Shown here: one piece after another, positions 1 through 5,465 of the stretch
How the letters are laid out: every line of letters starts with the position of its first letter
Position numbering within the stretch: position 1 is the first letter of the stretch
NCBI GenBank assembly: GCA_001799225.1
Contig: MGTA01000010.1
Span: 1 to 5,465 of the forward strand
From: Deltaproteobacteria bacterium RIFOXYD12_FULL_50_9
Lineage (GTDB): Bacteria > Desulfobacterota > Desulfobulbia > Desulfobulbales > CALZHT01
Length of the DNA stretch: 5,465 nt
Reading direction: 5' to 3'
Made by a program: the position numbers and the translations under genes
The notes under the pieces: model-generated
Told to the model about the DNA's origin: nothing
What the model saw: the letters and a program-made list of their open reading frames with translations, nothing else
Databases searched by the model: none

Positions 1-1
1 C

Positions 2-499
2 GCTGTTCCTGTGGGATTTGTCATGAGTGTCACTCCCCAGATCGACGAGACCAACACTGTCACGCTTAATGTCCGTCCCACTATTTCCCGGATCACCGGA
101 TATCTCAATGATCCCAATCCGGTACTTGCCGAAGCCGGTGTGGTCAGTCTGATCCCTGAGATACAAACCCGGGAGATGGAATCCCTCCTAAAAATTCATG
201 ATGGCGATGTCGCGGTTATGGGCGGCTTGATGCAGGATACTATGGACAAGAAAACGAACGGGGTGCCGGGTCTGTCATCATTGCCTTGGATAGGCAGCTT
301 ATTTAATTACAAAAATGATGAAAGCAGCAAATCGGAACTGGTCATTTTTTTGCGGCCCGTGGTTGTTAAAAATGCCAGTTTGAGCGGAGACTACGAAAAA
401 TTCCAGCGATATATGCCGGATAACGAGTTTTTTAACGACCGGTCCGGACCGGCAAAAGACAACTCCTCCACCGTTATCACAGGAGGAACTGGGAATTAA
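2..499 (+). CDS. mshL: MshL, MSHA-type pilus secretin, C-terminal part (5' end outside window)
   Basis: Outer-membrane secretin through which the MSHA-type pilus leaves the cell; MshL subunits form a multimeric ring. The reading frame is open to the left edge, so the GTG at 11 is internal and the real start lies upstream. What remains is the end of the secretin homology domain. It shows the conserved run VMSVTPQID followed by VTLNVRPTISRI (about bases 20-90), then IPEIQTREMESLLKI (about 161-199), VMGGLMQD (about 218-241), VPGLSSLPWIGSLF (about 263-304) and ELVIFLRPVVV (about 338-370). These match secretins of the MshL/PulD family. The RPTISRI and REMES segments and the tail with FQRYMPDNEFF point to MshL rather than PilQ or GspD. 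The final 15-20 residues are Ser/Thr/Gly-rich and probably disordered. The TAA stop shares one base with the next start codon. The family call is firm; the MshL subtype is very likely. Confidence 0.88.
   Translation, partial: AVPVGFVMSVTPQIDETNTVTLNVRPTISRITGYLNDPNPVLAEAGVVSLIPEIQTREMESLLKIHDGDVAVMGGLMQDTMDKKTNGVPGLSSLPWIGSLFNYKNDESSKSELVIFLRPVVVKNASLSGDYEKFQRYMPDNEFFNDRSGPAKDNSSTVITGGTGN
439..452. repeat. 14-bp perfect palindrome near the end of mshL
   Basis: CCGGTCCGGACCGG reads the same on both strands. It lies in codons for Arg-Ser-Gly-Pro in the mshL tail, 47 bases before the start of the TPR gene. As RNA it can fold only as a 5-bp stem with a 4-base loop, and no T tract follows. Chance occurrence in GC-rich coding DNA is plausible. 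Confidence 0.6.
481..487 (+). promoter_or_regulatory. Ribosome binding site of the TPR gene
   Basis: AGGAGGA lies inside the last codons of mshL, 11 bases before the ATG at 499. It is a near-perfect Shine-Dalgarno core with a slightly long spacer. It supports ATG 499 as the start rather than the in-frame ATG at 511, as does the conserved MSLL N-terminus. Confidence 0.75.
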
Positions 500-2145
500 T
501 GAGTTTGCTAATGGAGGCGCTCAAGCAGGCTGAGCAAAAAAAACGCGGTGCGGGAAACAGAACTTCCGCTCAAGCCGTGCCTGTGCCTGATGATAAGTTT
601 TTGATCCTTGAATGCCCGGCAGAAACAGTTTCAGTCCCACTGGAAGCAGAGCCACTAGACACCGGCAGGACGTCGGATGCATCTGATTCCGTACCTGAAT
701 CCTTGGGTATGGAGGAGCCAGCACCCGAAGCTGTCCCTGACGTGTCGGACTCGTCAGACATGTCCGACACGTCGGAGGCTGCAAGGGAGGTCGCCGAGGA
801 AACGGTTGTGAAACCCGAGGCGGAATCACCGCACGCGGCTGTTTCCGCCCCCCCGGAGAAGGAGAAGAAAGTTGTATTCCCACCGATTGAATCCGGACCA
901 TCTCCCGAAAACGTCAAGGTTTTTCCTGCTGTTGATAATACACCGGCCTCTACCAGTCCAAATGGACAAGCAGGAAAGGTAATTTCAGCATCGTTGGCAA
1001 CTCCTGCTTTCACAAATTCCGGCGGGCTGCAAAACGGTACACCGGGCCAGGCGAAAAATCTGTTCGCGGCCAAGAAGTCGGGCCGGCCATCCAAAAAGAT
1101 GCTGCTCTGGGTAGGGGGCGTCGCAGTTGTCGTTGCTCTGGCGGCAGGGCAGGGCTACCGTCTGTGGACAGAATACAGCTGCCCTCCGATGTTTCCGGCC
1201 AATCCGCCGGGGCAGTCAGTAACGCCGGCACCCGGACCGCCGGGAAAACCCGAGGTCGCGAAATTGTTGCCCTCGGCCATGGCGCCTGCCCAACCAGGTG
1301 GCAAGAAGGCTTCTCCCGTATCCCCGGTGTCGATGCGGTCCAAGGGTGAAAAACCTGAGGCTGGCGTCGCGAAGATTGCCAAGGCTGGACTGGAGCCAGT
1401 CCGGGTTAAACCGGATGAGCCTAAGCAGACAAAACGAGAGGAGAGGCCAGCGGCGGATTCAGCCGCACTGTCCGCCAGGCAACCAGTCGGTCCTGCCGTA
1501 CTACAAGCACCGGTCCCTGCCGTAAGGGAACCAGCCCCGACCTTTCAGATTATGCCGGTAGATCAGACGGACAGGCGGATCAACAACGCTTACCAGGATT
1601 TTTTGCGCGGAGATATGGCCGCAGCCGGCCAGAATTATCAGCTTGTTCTGCAACAAGACCCTGCCAATCGGGACGCCTTGCTGGGGTTGGCCGCCATGGC
1701 CATGAAAAAACAGGAATTTGAGGAAGCGTCCGGCCTATACCTTCGCTTGCTGGCGCTTGACCCTAAGGACCCGGTTGCCCAGGCCGGGATGCTGAGTCTT
1801 AACAGCGGCGCTAATCCCGATGAAAGTGAGAGCAGGATTAAAATTTATCTCAGCCAGGAGCCGAATGCCGATTATCTGCACTTTGTCCTGGGCACGCTCT
1901 ACATGAACCAGGCACGCTGGCCGGAGGCTCAGCAGGCCTTTTTTCGGGCATGTCAAATCAATCCCATCAATCCGGATTACGCGTTCAACCTAGCGGTCAG
2001 CCTGGATCATCTCAACGAAGCCCGTCTGGCCGCCGGCTACTACCGGACCGCCCTTGTACTCGCCGAAAAACATCCTGCAAACTTTGACCGTGAAAGCCTA
2101 CTAAACAGGCTGCAGACCATCACTGACAAGGAAGCTAGGCCATGA
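499..2145 (+). CDS. Membrane-anchored TPR protein of the MSHA pilus operon (MshN-like)
   Basis: Predicted bitopic inner-membrane protein of 548 residues. Residues 1-16 form a Lys/Glu-rich amphipathic helix starting MSLLMEALKQAEQ, a motif shared with TPR proteins and GspB-like proteins of pilus and type II secretion loci. Residues 17-198 are a low-complexity acidic Pro/Ser/Glu linker, with xSD triplets at 58-63 and 82-93. Residues 201-218 form one hydrophobic membrane helix preceded by KK, so the N-terminus should be cytoplasmic. Residues 226-350 are a Pro/Ala/Lys linker. Residues about 357-525 hold roughly four TPRs (357-389, 391-423, 456-489, 490-524, with a weaker unit between the second and third), placed in the periplasm. 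Position between mshL and mshE, together with this architecture, matches MshN. The linkers are too divergent for a sequence-based assignment, so no symbol is given. The start overlaps the mshL stop (TAATG), and the TGA stop overlaps the mshE start (ATGA). Its exact role is unknown; the TPRs suggest a scaffold for assembly partners. Confidence 0.85.
   Translation: MSLLMEALKQAEQKKRGAGNRTSAQAVPVPDDKFLILECPAETVSVPLEAEPLDTGRTSDASDSVPESLGMEEPAPEAVPDVSDSSDMSDTSEAAREVAEETVVKPEAESPHAAVSAPPEKEKKVVFPPIESGPSPENVKVFPAVDNTPASTSPNGQAGKVISASLATPAFTNSGGLQNGTPGQAKNLFAAKKSGRPSKKMLLWVGGVAVVVALAAGQGYRLWTEYSCPPMFPANPPGQSVTPAPGPPGKPEVAKLLPSAMAPAQPGGKKASPVSPVSMRSKGEKPEAGVAKIAKAGLEPVRVKPDEPKQTKREERPAADSAALSARQPVGPAVLQAPVPAVREPAPTFQIMPVDQTDRRINNAYQDFLRGDMAAAGQNYQLVLQQDPANRDALLGLAAMAMKKQEFEEASGLYLRLLALDPKDPVAQAGMLSLNSGANPDESESRIKIYLSQEPNADYLHFVLGTLYMNQARWPEAQQAFFRACQINPINPDYAFNLAVSLDHLNEARLAAGYYRTALVLAEKHPANFDRESLLNRLQTITDKEARP
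739..773 (+). repeat. 12-bp perfect inverted repeat, potential strong RNA hairpin
   Basis: GACGTGTCGGAC at 739-750 is the exact reverse complement of GTCCGACACGTC at 762-773, with an 11-base loop at 751-761. It lies in the cytoplasmic linker of the TPR gene. No U tract follows, so it is not an intrinsic terminator. It overlaps the Ser-Asp codon repeats, which may explain its origin. Confidence 0.7.
742..777 (+). repeat. Four tandem 9-base units encoding xSD triplets
   Basis: In frame, the units read VSD, SSD, MSD and TSE (residues 82-93 of the TPR protein), each spelled by a degenerate 9-base unit with TC-G/A-GA near its end. Two further triplets, TSD and ASD, occur at residues 58-63. This is an acidic serine repeat in the disordered cytoplasmic linker, probably arisen by local duplication. 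Confidence 0.65.
1387..1402. repeat. Short inverted repeat in the periplasmic linker of the TPR gene
   Basis: GGACTGG at 1387-1393 and CCAGTCC at 1396-1402 are exact reverse complements separated by two bases. An imperfect dyad (CCGGGTT/AAACCGG) follows at 1401-1414. No associated function is visible; it may be a by-product of Pro/Gly/Ala-rich codon use. Confidence 0.45.
1488..1524 (+). repeat. Imperfect direct repeat in the Pro/Ala linker
   Basis: CGGTCCTGCCGTA at 1488-1500 recurs as CGGTCCCTGCCGTA at 1511-1524 with one extra C. The copies encode related segments, PVGPAV and PVPAV. This suggests that the low-complexity periplasmic linker grew by small duplications. Confidence 0.5.
2128..2134 (+). 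promoter_or_regulatory. Ribosome binding site of mshE
   Basis: AAGGAAG ends 7 bases before the ATG at 2142, inside the last codons of the TPR gene. Good purine content and spacing support the ATGA-overlap start of mshE. Confidence 0.65.
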
Positions 2146-3860
2146 CGCCGGCAGCCTCCAGAAAGCCCCTCGGGGCTGTGCTGATCGAAAACGGTATTAT
2201 TTCCGAGGATCAGTTGCGTATTGCCTTGCTTGAGCAAAAAGCGAGCAACAAGATGCTTGGCAAGGTGCTGATCGAATTAGGTTTTGTCACTGATTCTATC
2301 ATGCGTGACGTGCTTAGTGAAAATACAGGCCAGACCAGTATTGATCTTGCACACACGGTCATTGACGCCGAAACGCTTCGGAAAGTGCCGCAGGATATTG
2401 CCCGTCGCTACAATGTCCTGCCCCTCTCTTTTGACGAGGAAGCCTCTCGTCTTACCCTGGCCATGGCCGATACCTTTAATGTCGTGGCCGTGGATCAGAT
2501 CCGGGCTTTGTACGGCGGCGCCATCCAGGTTGCCCCGGTTCTGGCGGGTGAGGCGGATATCCTGCGGGCCATCGAGCAGTTCTATGAATTCGAGCTCTCT
2601 ATTGATGGTATTCTGCATGAGATCGAAACCGGCGAGATCGATTTCCAGAGCCTGCAAGTGGGTAATGACGAATACAGCCATCCCATGGTCCGGCTGATCG
2701 ATGCATTGTTGGCGGATGCCGTGCAGCTCGGCGCTTCCGACATCCACTTTGAGCCGGAAGCCGCTTTTTTGCGTATCCGTTACCGGATAGACGGGGTGCT
2801 CAGGCAGATTCGCAGTCTGCATAAGATGTACTGGCCGGCTATGGTGGTGCGCCTAAAAGTCATCAGCAACATGAATATCGCCGAATCACGCGCCCCCCAG
2901 GATGGCCGCATCTCCCTTACCCTGCTCGGCCGTCAGATCGATTTCCGAGTTTCATCACAAACGACGACCCATGGTGAGAACATTGTCCTGCGTATTCTCG
3001 ACCGCCAGAAGGGTATTGTGCCGCTCGATAAACTGGGGTTGACCGAAGAGAGTCTCTCACTGCTCAAGCTCATGCTGGCTCGGCCGGAAGGCATTATCCT
3101 GGTTACCGGCCCGACCGGCAGCGGTAAAACCACCACGCTCTATTCGATTTTGAATCATATCAATACCGAGGCTGTAAACATCATGACCATGGAGGATCCG
3201 GTAGAGTATCCCATGACTCTGATCCGGCAGTCCTCGGTTAACGAGTCGGTTAAAATGGGTTTTGCTGAAGGAGTCCGGTCGATGATGCGTCAGGACCCGG
3301 ATATCATCCTGGTCGGTGAGATCCGGGACGCAGCCACCGCCGAAATGGCCTTGCGGGCAGCTATGACCGGCCACCAGGTGTTTTCCACCTTGCATACCAA
3401 TTCCGCGGTCGGCGCAATTCCCCGGCTGCTCGATATCGGCGTGGTGCCGGATATCATGGCCGGCAACATTATCGGCATCGTGGCTCAGCGGCTGATCCGT
3501 CGCCTGTGCCTGAAGTGCAAACACCCCTATAGCGCGAACGAACTGGAAAAAAAGCTTCTGAACCTGCCCCCCGGACAACAAGATGTGACGATTTACCGGG
3601 CCGTGGGTTGTGCCGCGTGCGCGAATCACGGCTATAAAGGGCGAACCACGATCATGGAACTGCTCAAAATCAACGCCGAACTGGAAGAACTGATCGCTCG
3701 CCGCGTCAGCTCGCATGAACTGCTCAAGGCGGCACTCACCACAGGGTTCCTGCCGCTGGCCGACGATGGCACTAGGCGAGTGCTGGACGGCACCACCAGC
3801 CTTGAGGAGATCGCCAGGGTGGTGGATCTGACCGAACGTGTTTCTAAATTGCGACAATAA
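2142..3860 (+). CDS. mshE: MshE, type IV pilus (MSHA) extension ATPase, GspE/PilB family
   Basis: Cytoplasmic hexameric ATPase that powers pilus assembly by acting on the MshG platform. It has 572 residues, normal for the family and apparently intact. Residues 1 to about 150 form an MshEN (T2SSE_N) domain with two LGxxL...G repeats at 10-32 and 39-61, the type that binds c-di-GMP. Residues about 180-290 are the N2 domain (ASDIHFEP at 198-205, RIRYRIDGVL at 211-220). The C-terminal ATPase domain has Walker A GPTGSGKTT at 323-331, the Asp box around MEDPVEYP at 350-357, Walker B DPDIILVGEIRD at 385-396 and the His box around TGHQVFSTLHTN at 409-420. A tetracysteine zinc site is present as C456-x2-C459 and C490-x2-C493. 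All catalytic motifs look intact. The subtype MshE rather than GspE or PilB rests on the neighbouring mshL and mshG and the MshEN domain. The start overlaps the preceding stop as ATGA. The stop is 14 bases before mshG. Confidence 0.93.
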   Translation: MTPAASRKPLGAVLIENGIISEDQLRIALLEQKASNKMLGKVLIELGFVTDSIMRDVLSENTGQTSIDLAHTVIDAETLRKVPQDIARRYNVLPLSFDEEASRLTLAMADTFNVVAVDQIRALYGGAIQVAPVLAGEADILRAIEQFYEFELSIDGILHEIETGEIDFQSLQVGNDEYSHPMVRLIDALLADAVQLGASDIHFEPEAAFLRIRYRIDGVLRQIRSLHKMYWPAMVVRLKVISNMNIAESRAPQDGRISLTLLGRQIDFRVSSQTTTHGENIVLRILDRQKGIVPLDKLGLTEESLSLLKLMLARPEGIILVTGPTGSGKTTTLYSILNHINTEAVNIMTMEDPVEYPMTLIRQSSVNESVKMGFAEGVRSMMRQDPDIILVGEIRDAATAEMALRAAMTGHQVFSTLHTNSAVGAIPRLLDIGVVPDIMAGNIIGIVAQRLIRRLCLKCKHPYSANELEKKLLNLPPGQQDVTIYRAVGCAACANHGYKGRTTIMELLKINAELEELIARRVSSHELLKAALTTGFLPLADDGTRRVLDGTTSLEEIARVVDLTERVSKLRQ

Positions 3861-3874
3861 CCCGGCAAGCTACC

Positions 3875-5080
3875 ATGCCACTCTTTCAATACAAGGCCGT
3901 CAATAAAAAAGGCAAGATCAAAACCGGCAGCATGGATGCTGCGAACCTTGCCGATCTTGAGCAGCGTTTGCTGCGGATGGGGGATGACCTCATCACCGGC
4001 AGTATCAAGAACGAACGGCTGGTTCTGTTCGGGTTGCACAGGGTTCAGAGGATCGACCTGATCAACTTTTGTTTTCACATGGAGCAGCTTAACCGGGCCG
4101 GGGTGCCGATTCTGGGAGCCCTGGCTGATATGCGCGACAGCATCGAAAACACCCGGTTGCGTGAGGTGGTCGCCGGCTTGATCGACGAAGTGGAAGGGGG
4201 CAAAACCCTCTCCGCAGCCATGGCCGATCATCCGGCCGTCTTCGATTCCCTGTTTGTCAACCTGATCAGGGCCGGCGAGGCTACTGGGCAATTGGCGGAG
4301 GTGTTCGATTCCCTTACCAAAACCATCAAATGGCAGGACGAACTGGCCTCCTCGACCAAGAAGCTCTTGATGTTTCCGGCCTTTGTCGGCACAGTGGTTC
4401 TAGGCGTTACATTTTTTCTGATGGTCTATCTTGTTCCCCAGTTGGTAGGATTCATCAAGGGGATGGGCCATAAACTACCATTTCACACCTTGGCGCTGAT
4501 GGCGGTTTCGAATTTCTGTATTCATTACTGGTACACCATAATCGTAGTGCCGCCGGCTATTTTTTTCGGGATTAAAATGCTGGCTGCCAATAACCCGAAG
4601 GTGCGTTACTCCCTGGATGATTATAAACTGCGGGTCTGGCTGATCGGTCCGATTTTAAAGAGGATTATCCTGTCACGTTTTACCAACTTTTTCGCCATGA
4701 TGTATGCTGCCGGCATTCCGATTTTACAATGCCTGGAGATCTCCGAAGGAATCGTGGACAACCTGGTTATCAAGGACGGCTTGAAACAGGCGGGTGAGAA
4801 TATTGCCGAGGGGGTTTCCATTTCAGGCAGTTTTGAGAATACCGGGCTGTTTCCACCCCTGGTCGTCAGAATGCTGAAAGTCGGAGAAACAACCGGTGAG
4901 ATTGACAAGGCCATGCTTAATGTCAGCTATTTTTATAATCGTGATGTCAAGGAGATGATTGACAAGGTGCAGAGCATGATCGAGCCGGTCATGACTATTA
5001 TCCTGGGTGCTATCCTCGGCTGGGTGATGCTGTCGGTGCTGGGCCCGATTTACGATACGATCAGTAAAATCAAGATGTGA
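3875..5080 (+). CDS. mshG: MshG, inner-membrane platform protein of the MSHA pilus, GspF/PilC family
   Basis: Polytopic inner-membrane protein that couples the MshE ATPase to pilin addition. The 401 residues are typical for the family. The N-terminus, MPLFQYKAVNKKGK, is the usual GspF/PilC opening. Two T2SSF domains follow at about 63-187 and 267-390, each with its conserved turn: RAGEATGQL at 132-140 and VGETTGEI at 336-343. Hydrophobic segments lie at about 166-190, 214-236 and 370-393, giving the usual three membrane helices with a large cytoplasmic N-terminal domain. The start at 3875 is the only sensible one, but no clear Shine-Dalgarno sequence precedes it. With only 14 bases after the mshE stop, translation may depend on ribosomes finishing mshE. 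The TGA stop shares its last base with the next ATG. The family is certain; the MshG subtype comes from context. Confidence 0.92.
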   Translation: MPLFQYKAVNKKGKIKTGSMDAANLADLEQRLLRMGDDLITGSIKNERLVLFGLHRVQRIDLINFCFHMEQLNRAGVPILGALADMRDSIENTRLREVVAGLIDEVEGGKTLSAAMADHPAVFDSLFVNLIRAGEATGQLAEVFDSLTKTIKWQDELASSTKKLLMFPAFVGTVVLGVTFFLMVYLVPQLVGFIKGMGHKLPFHTLALMAVSNFCIHYWYTIIVVPPAIFFGIKMLAANNPKVRYSLDDYKLRVWLIGPILKRIILSRFTNFFAMMYAAGIPILQCLEISEGIVDNLVIKDGLKQAGENIAEGVSISGSFENTGLFPPLVVRMLKVGETTGEIDKAMLNVSYFYNRDVKEMIDKVQSMIEPVMTIILGAILGWVMLSVLGPIYDTISKIKM

Positions 5081-5465
5081 TGCCGCCTATGCCTTTTTTT
5101 CGTAAACATAAATCGCAGAGGATTTTGTATCTCACCGCTCAGCGCCTGACCGTCTATGAATGGCACAGGAATGTTCTGACACCGGTCGGCTCTTTCAGTC
5201 CGGATGCGGAGGGTGTGGCCGACTTCGGCAGCTATCTGGCAACCCCGCCGGCTATGCCGCTTTATCTGGTTGCCGATCTGATAGAGGAGGATTTTCGAAA
5301 CGAAACTACGGCCCACGTCCTCGGCAAGGACCGGCAGGAGCTGCTTGACCGCAAGCTCGCGCAGTTGTTTCGCGCCTCTGAGTATCGTTGCGCCCAGATC
5401 CAGGGGCGCGAGGAACAGGGGCGGAAGGACGATAAGGTGTTGTTCAGCGCCCTGACCAATAATGA
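5080..5465 (+). CDS. Conserved uncharacterised protein of the MSHA-type pilus operon, N-terminal part (3' end outside window)
   Basis: An open frame from ATG 5080 runs off the right edge with 128 complete codons and no stop. The ATG overlaps the mshG stop as TGATG, which favours it as a coupled start. A second in-frame ATG at 5089 is an alternative, and neither has a clear Shine-Dalgarno sequence. The visible protein has no signal peptide or membrane helix: it starts with basic FFRKHKSQR, then a strand-like ILYLTAQRLTVYEW segment (residues 15-28), later PLYLVADLIEEDF (60-72) and a helix-like KDRQELLDRKLAQLF (83-97). I recall similar proteins (YLTA...TxYxW, then a DxIEEDxRNET segment, then GKDR) in betaproteobacterial pilus operons, always listed as hypothetical. 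Strand order and the helix after KDR resemble the cytoplasmic actin-like part of GspL, PilM and MshI, so an assembly-platform role is possible. This is inference. In Vibrio the gene after mshG is mshF, which this does not resemble. Confidence 0.8.
   Translation, partial: MPPMPFFRKHKSQRILYLTAQRLTVYEWHRNVLTPVGSFSPDAEGVADFGSYLATPPAMPLYLVADLIEEDFRNETTAHVLGKDRQELLDRKLAQLFRASEYRCAQIQGREEQGRKDDKVLFSALTNN

Noticed and set aside
11..13. GTG as the start of the first gene
   Set aside because: The frame is open to the left edge and the preceding codons (Ala-Val-Pro) continue the conserved secretin sequence, so this GTG is an internal valine codon.
739..773. Inverted repeat as a rho-independent terminator
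   Set aside because: No run of T follows the stem and it lies in the middle of a gene in a continuous operon.
570..1094. 174-codon Ser/Gly/Ala-rich open frame on the minus strand
   Set aside because: It mirrors the Pro/Ser/Glu linker of the TPR gene; its Ser-Asp runs are the antisense image of the plus-strand repeats. No start signal or family resemblance.
3057..3857. 266-codon open frame on the minus strand opposite mshE
   Set aside because: It lies wholly opposite a gene with all GspE-family motifs, shows no recognisable domain, and its codon pattern is what biased third positions of the plus-strand gene would produce.
3861..3874. Possible promoter or regulatory site between mshE and mshG
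   Set aside because: Only 14 bases long, with no -10/-35 pair or operator-like symmetry visible around it.
3632..4291. 219-codon minus-strand open frame spanning the mshE-mshG junction
   Set aside because: Opposite two well-identified genes and without any recognisable motif; a shadow frame.

Overview
The window is a densely packed stretch of one plus-strand operon for an MSHA-type (mannose-sensitive haemagglutinin-like) type IV pilus. This machinery is related to type II secretion. Five genes follow one another: the 3' end of the outer-membrane secretin gene mshL, a membrane-anchored TPR protein in the place of MshN, the complete assembly ATPase gene mshE, the complete inner-membrane platform gene mshG, and the 5' end of a conserved but uncharacterised gene. 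Family content and the diderm secretin indicate a Gram-negative member of Pseudomonadota. The MshL tail and the last gene look most like those of beta- or gammaproteobacteria as I remember them, but the window alone does not settle the lineage. There are no RNA genes, mobile elements, CRISPR arrays, promoters or credible terminators.

Layout: bases 2-499 hold the end of mshL. Bases 499-2145 encode the TPR protein, with a cytoplasmic N-terminal motif, disordered linker, one membrane helix, periplasmic Pro/Ala linker and C-terminal TPRs. Bases 2142-3860 are mshE, 3875-5080 are mshG, and 5080 to the right edge is the uncharacterised gene. Three of the four junctions overlap (TAATG, ATGA, TGATG) and the fourth gap is only 14 bases, so the genes are almost certainly co-transcribed and probably translationally coupled. 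No intergenic stretch is long enough to hide another gene.

How they work together (family knowledge): MshE hydrolyses ATP under the inner membrane and drives MshG, which helps add pilins to the growing fibre. The fibre leaves through the MshL secretin ring. The TPR protein spans the inner membrane and probably links the cytoplasmic or inner-membrane parts to periplasmic ones. MshE carries the N-terminal MshEN domain known for c-di-GMP binding, so pilus extension may respond to that messenger, although some positions of the binding motif are changed here.

This is mostly a recognisable system rather than a new one. The parts most worth a second look are the last gene, which is conserved but without an assigned function and possibly related to GspL/PilM/MshI; the absence of mshM between mshL and the TPR gene; the altered c-di-GMP motif; and a strong 12-bp inverted repeat built from Ser-Asp codon triplets in the TPR gene.
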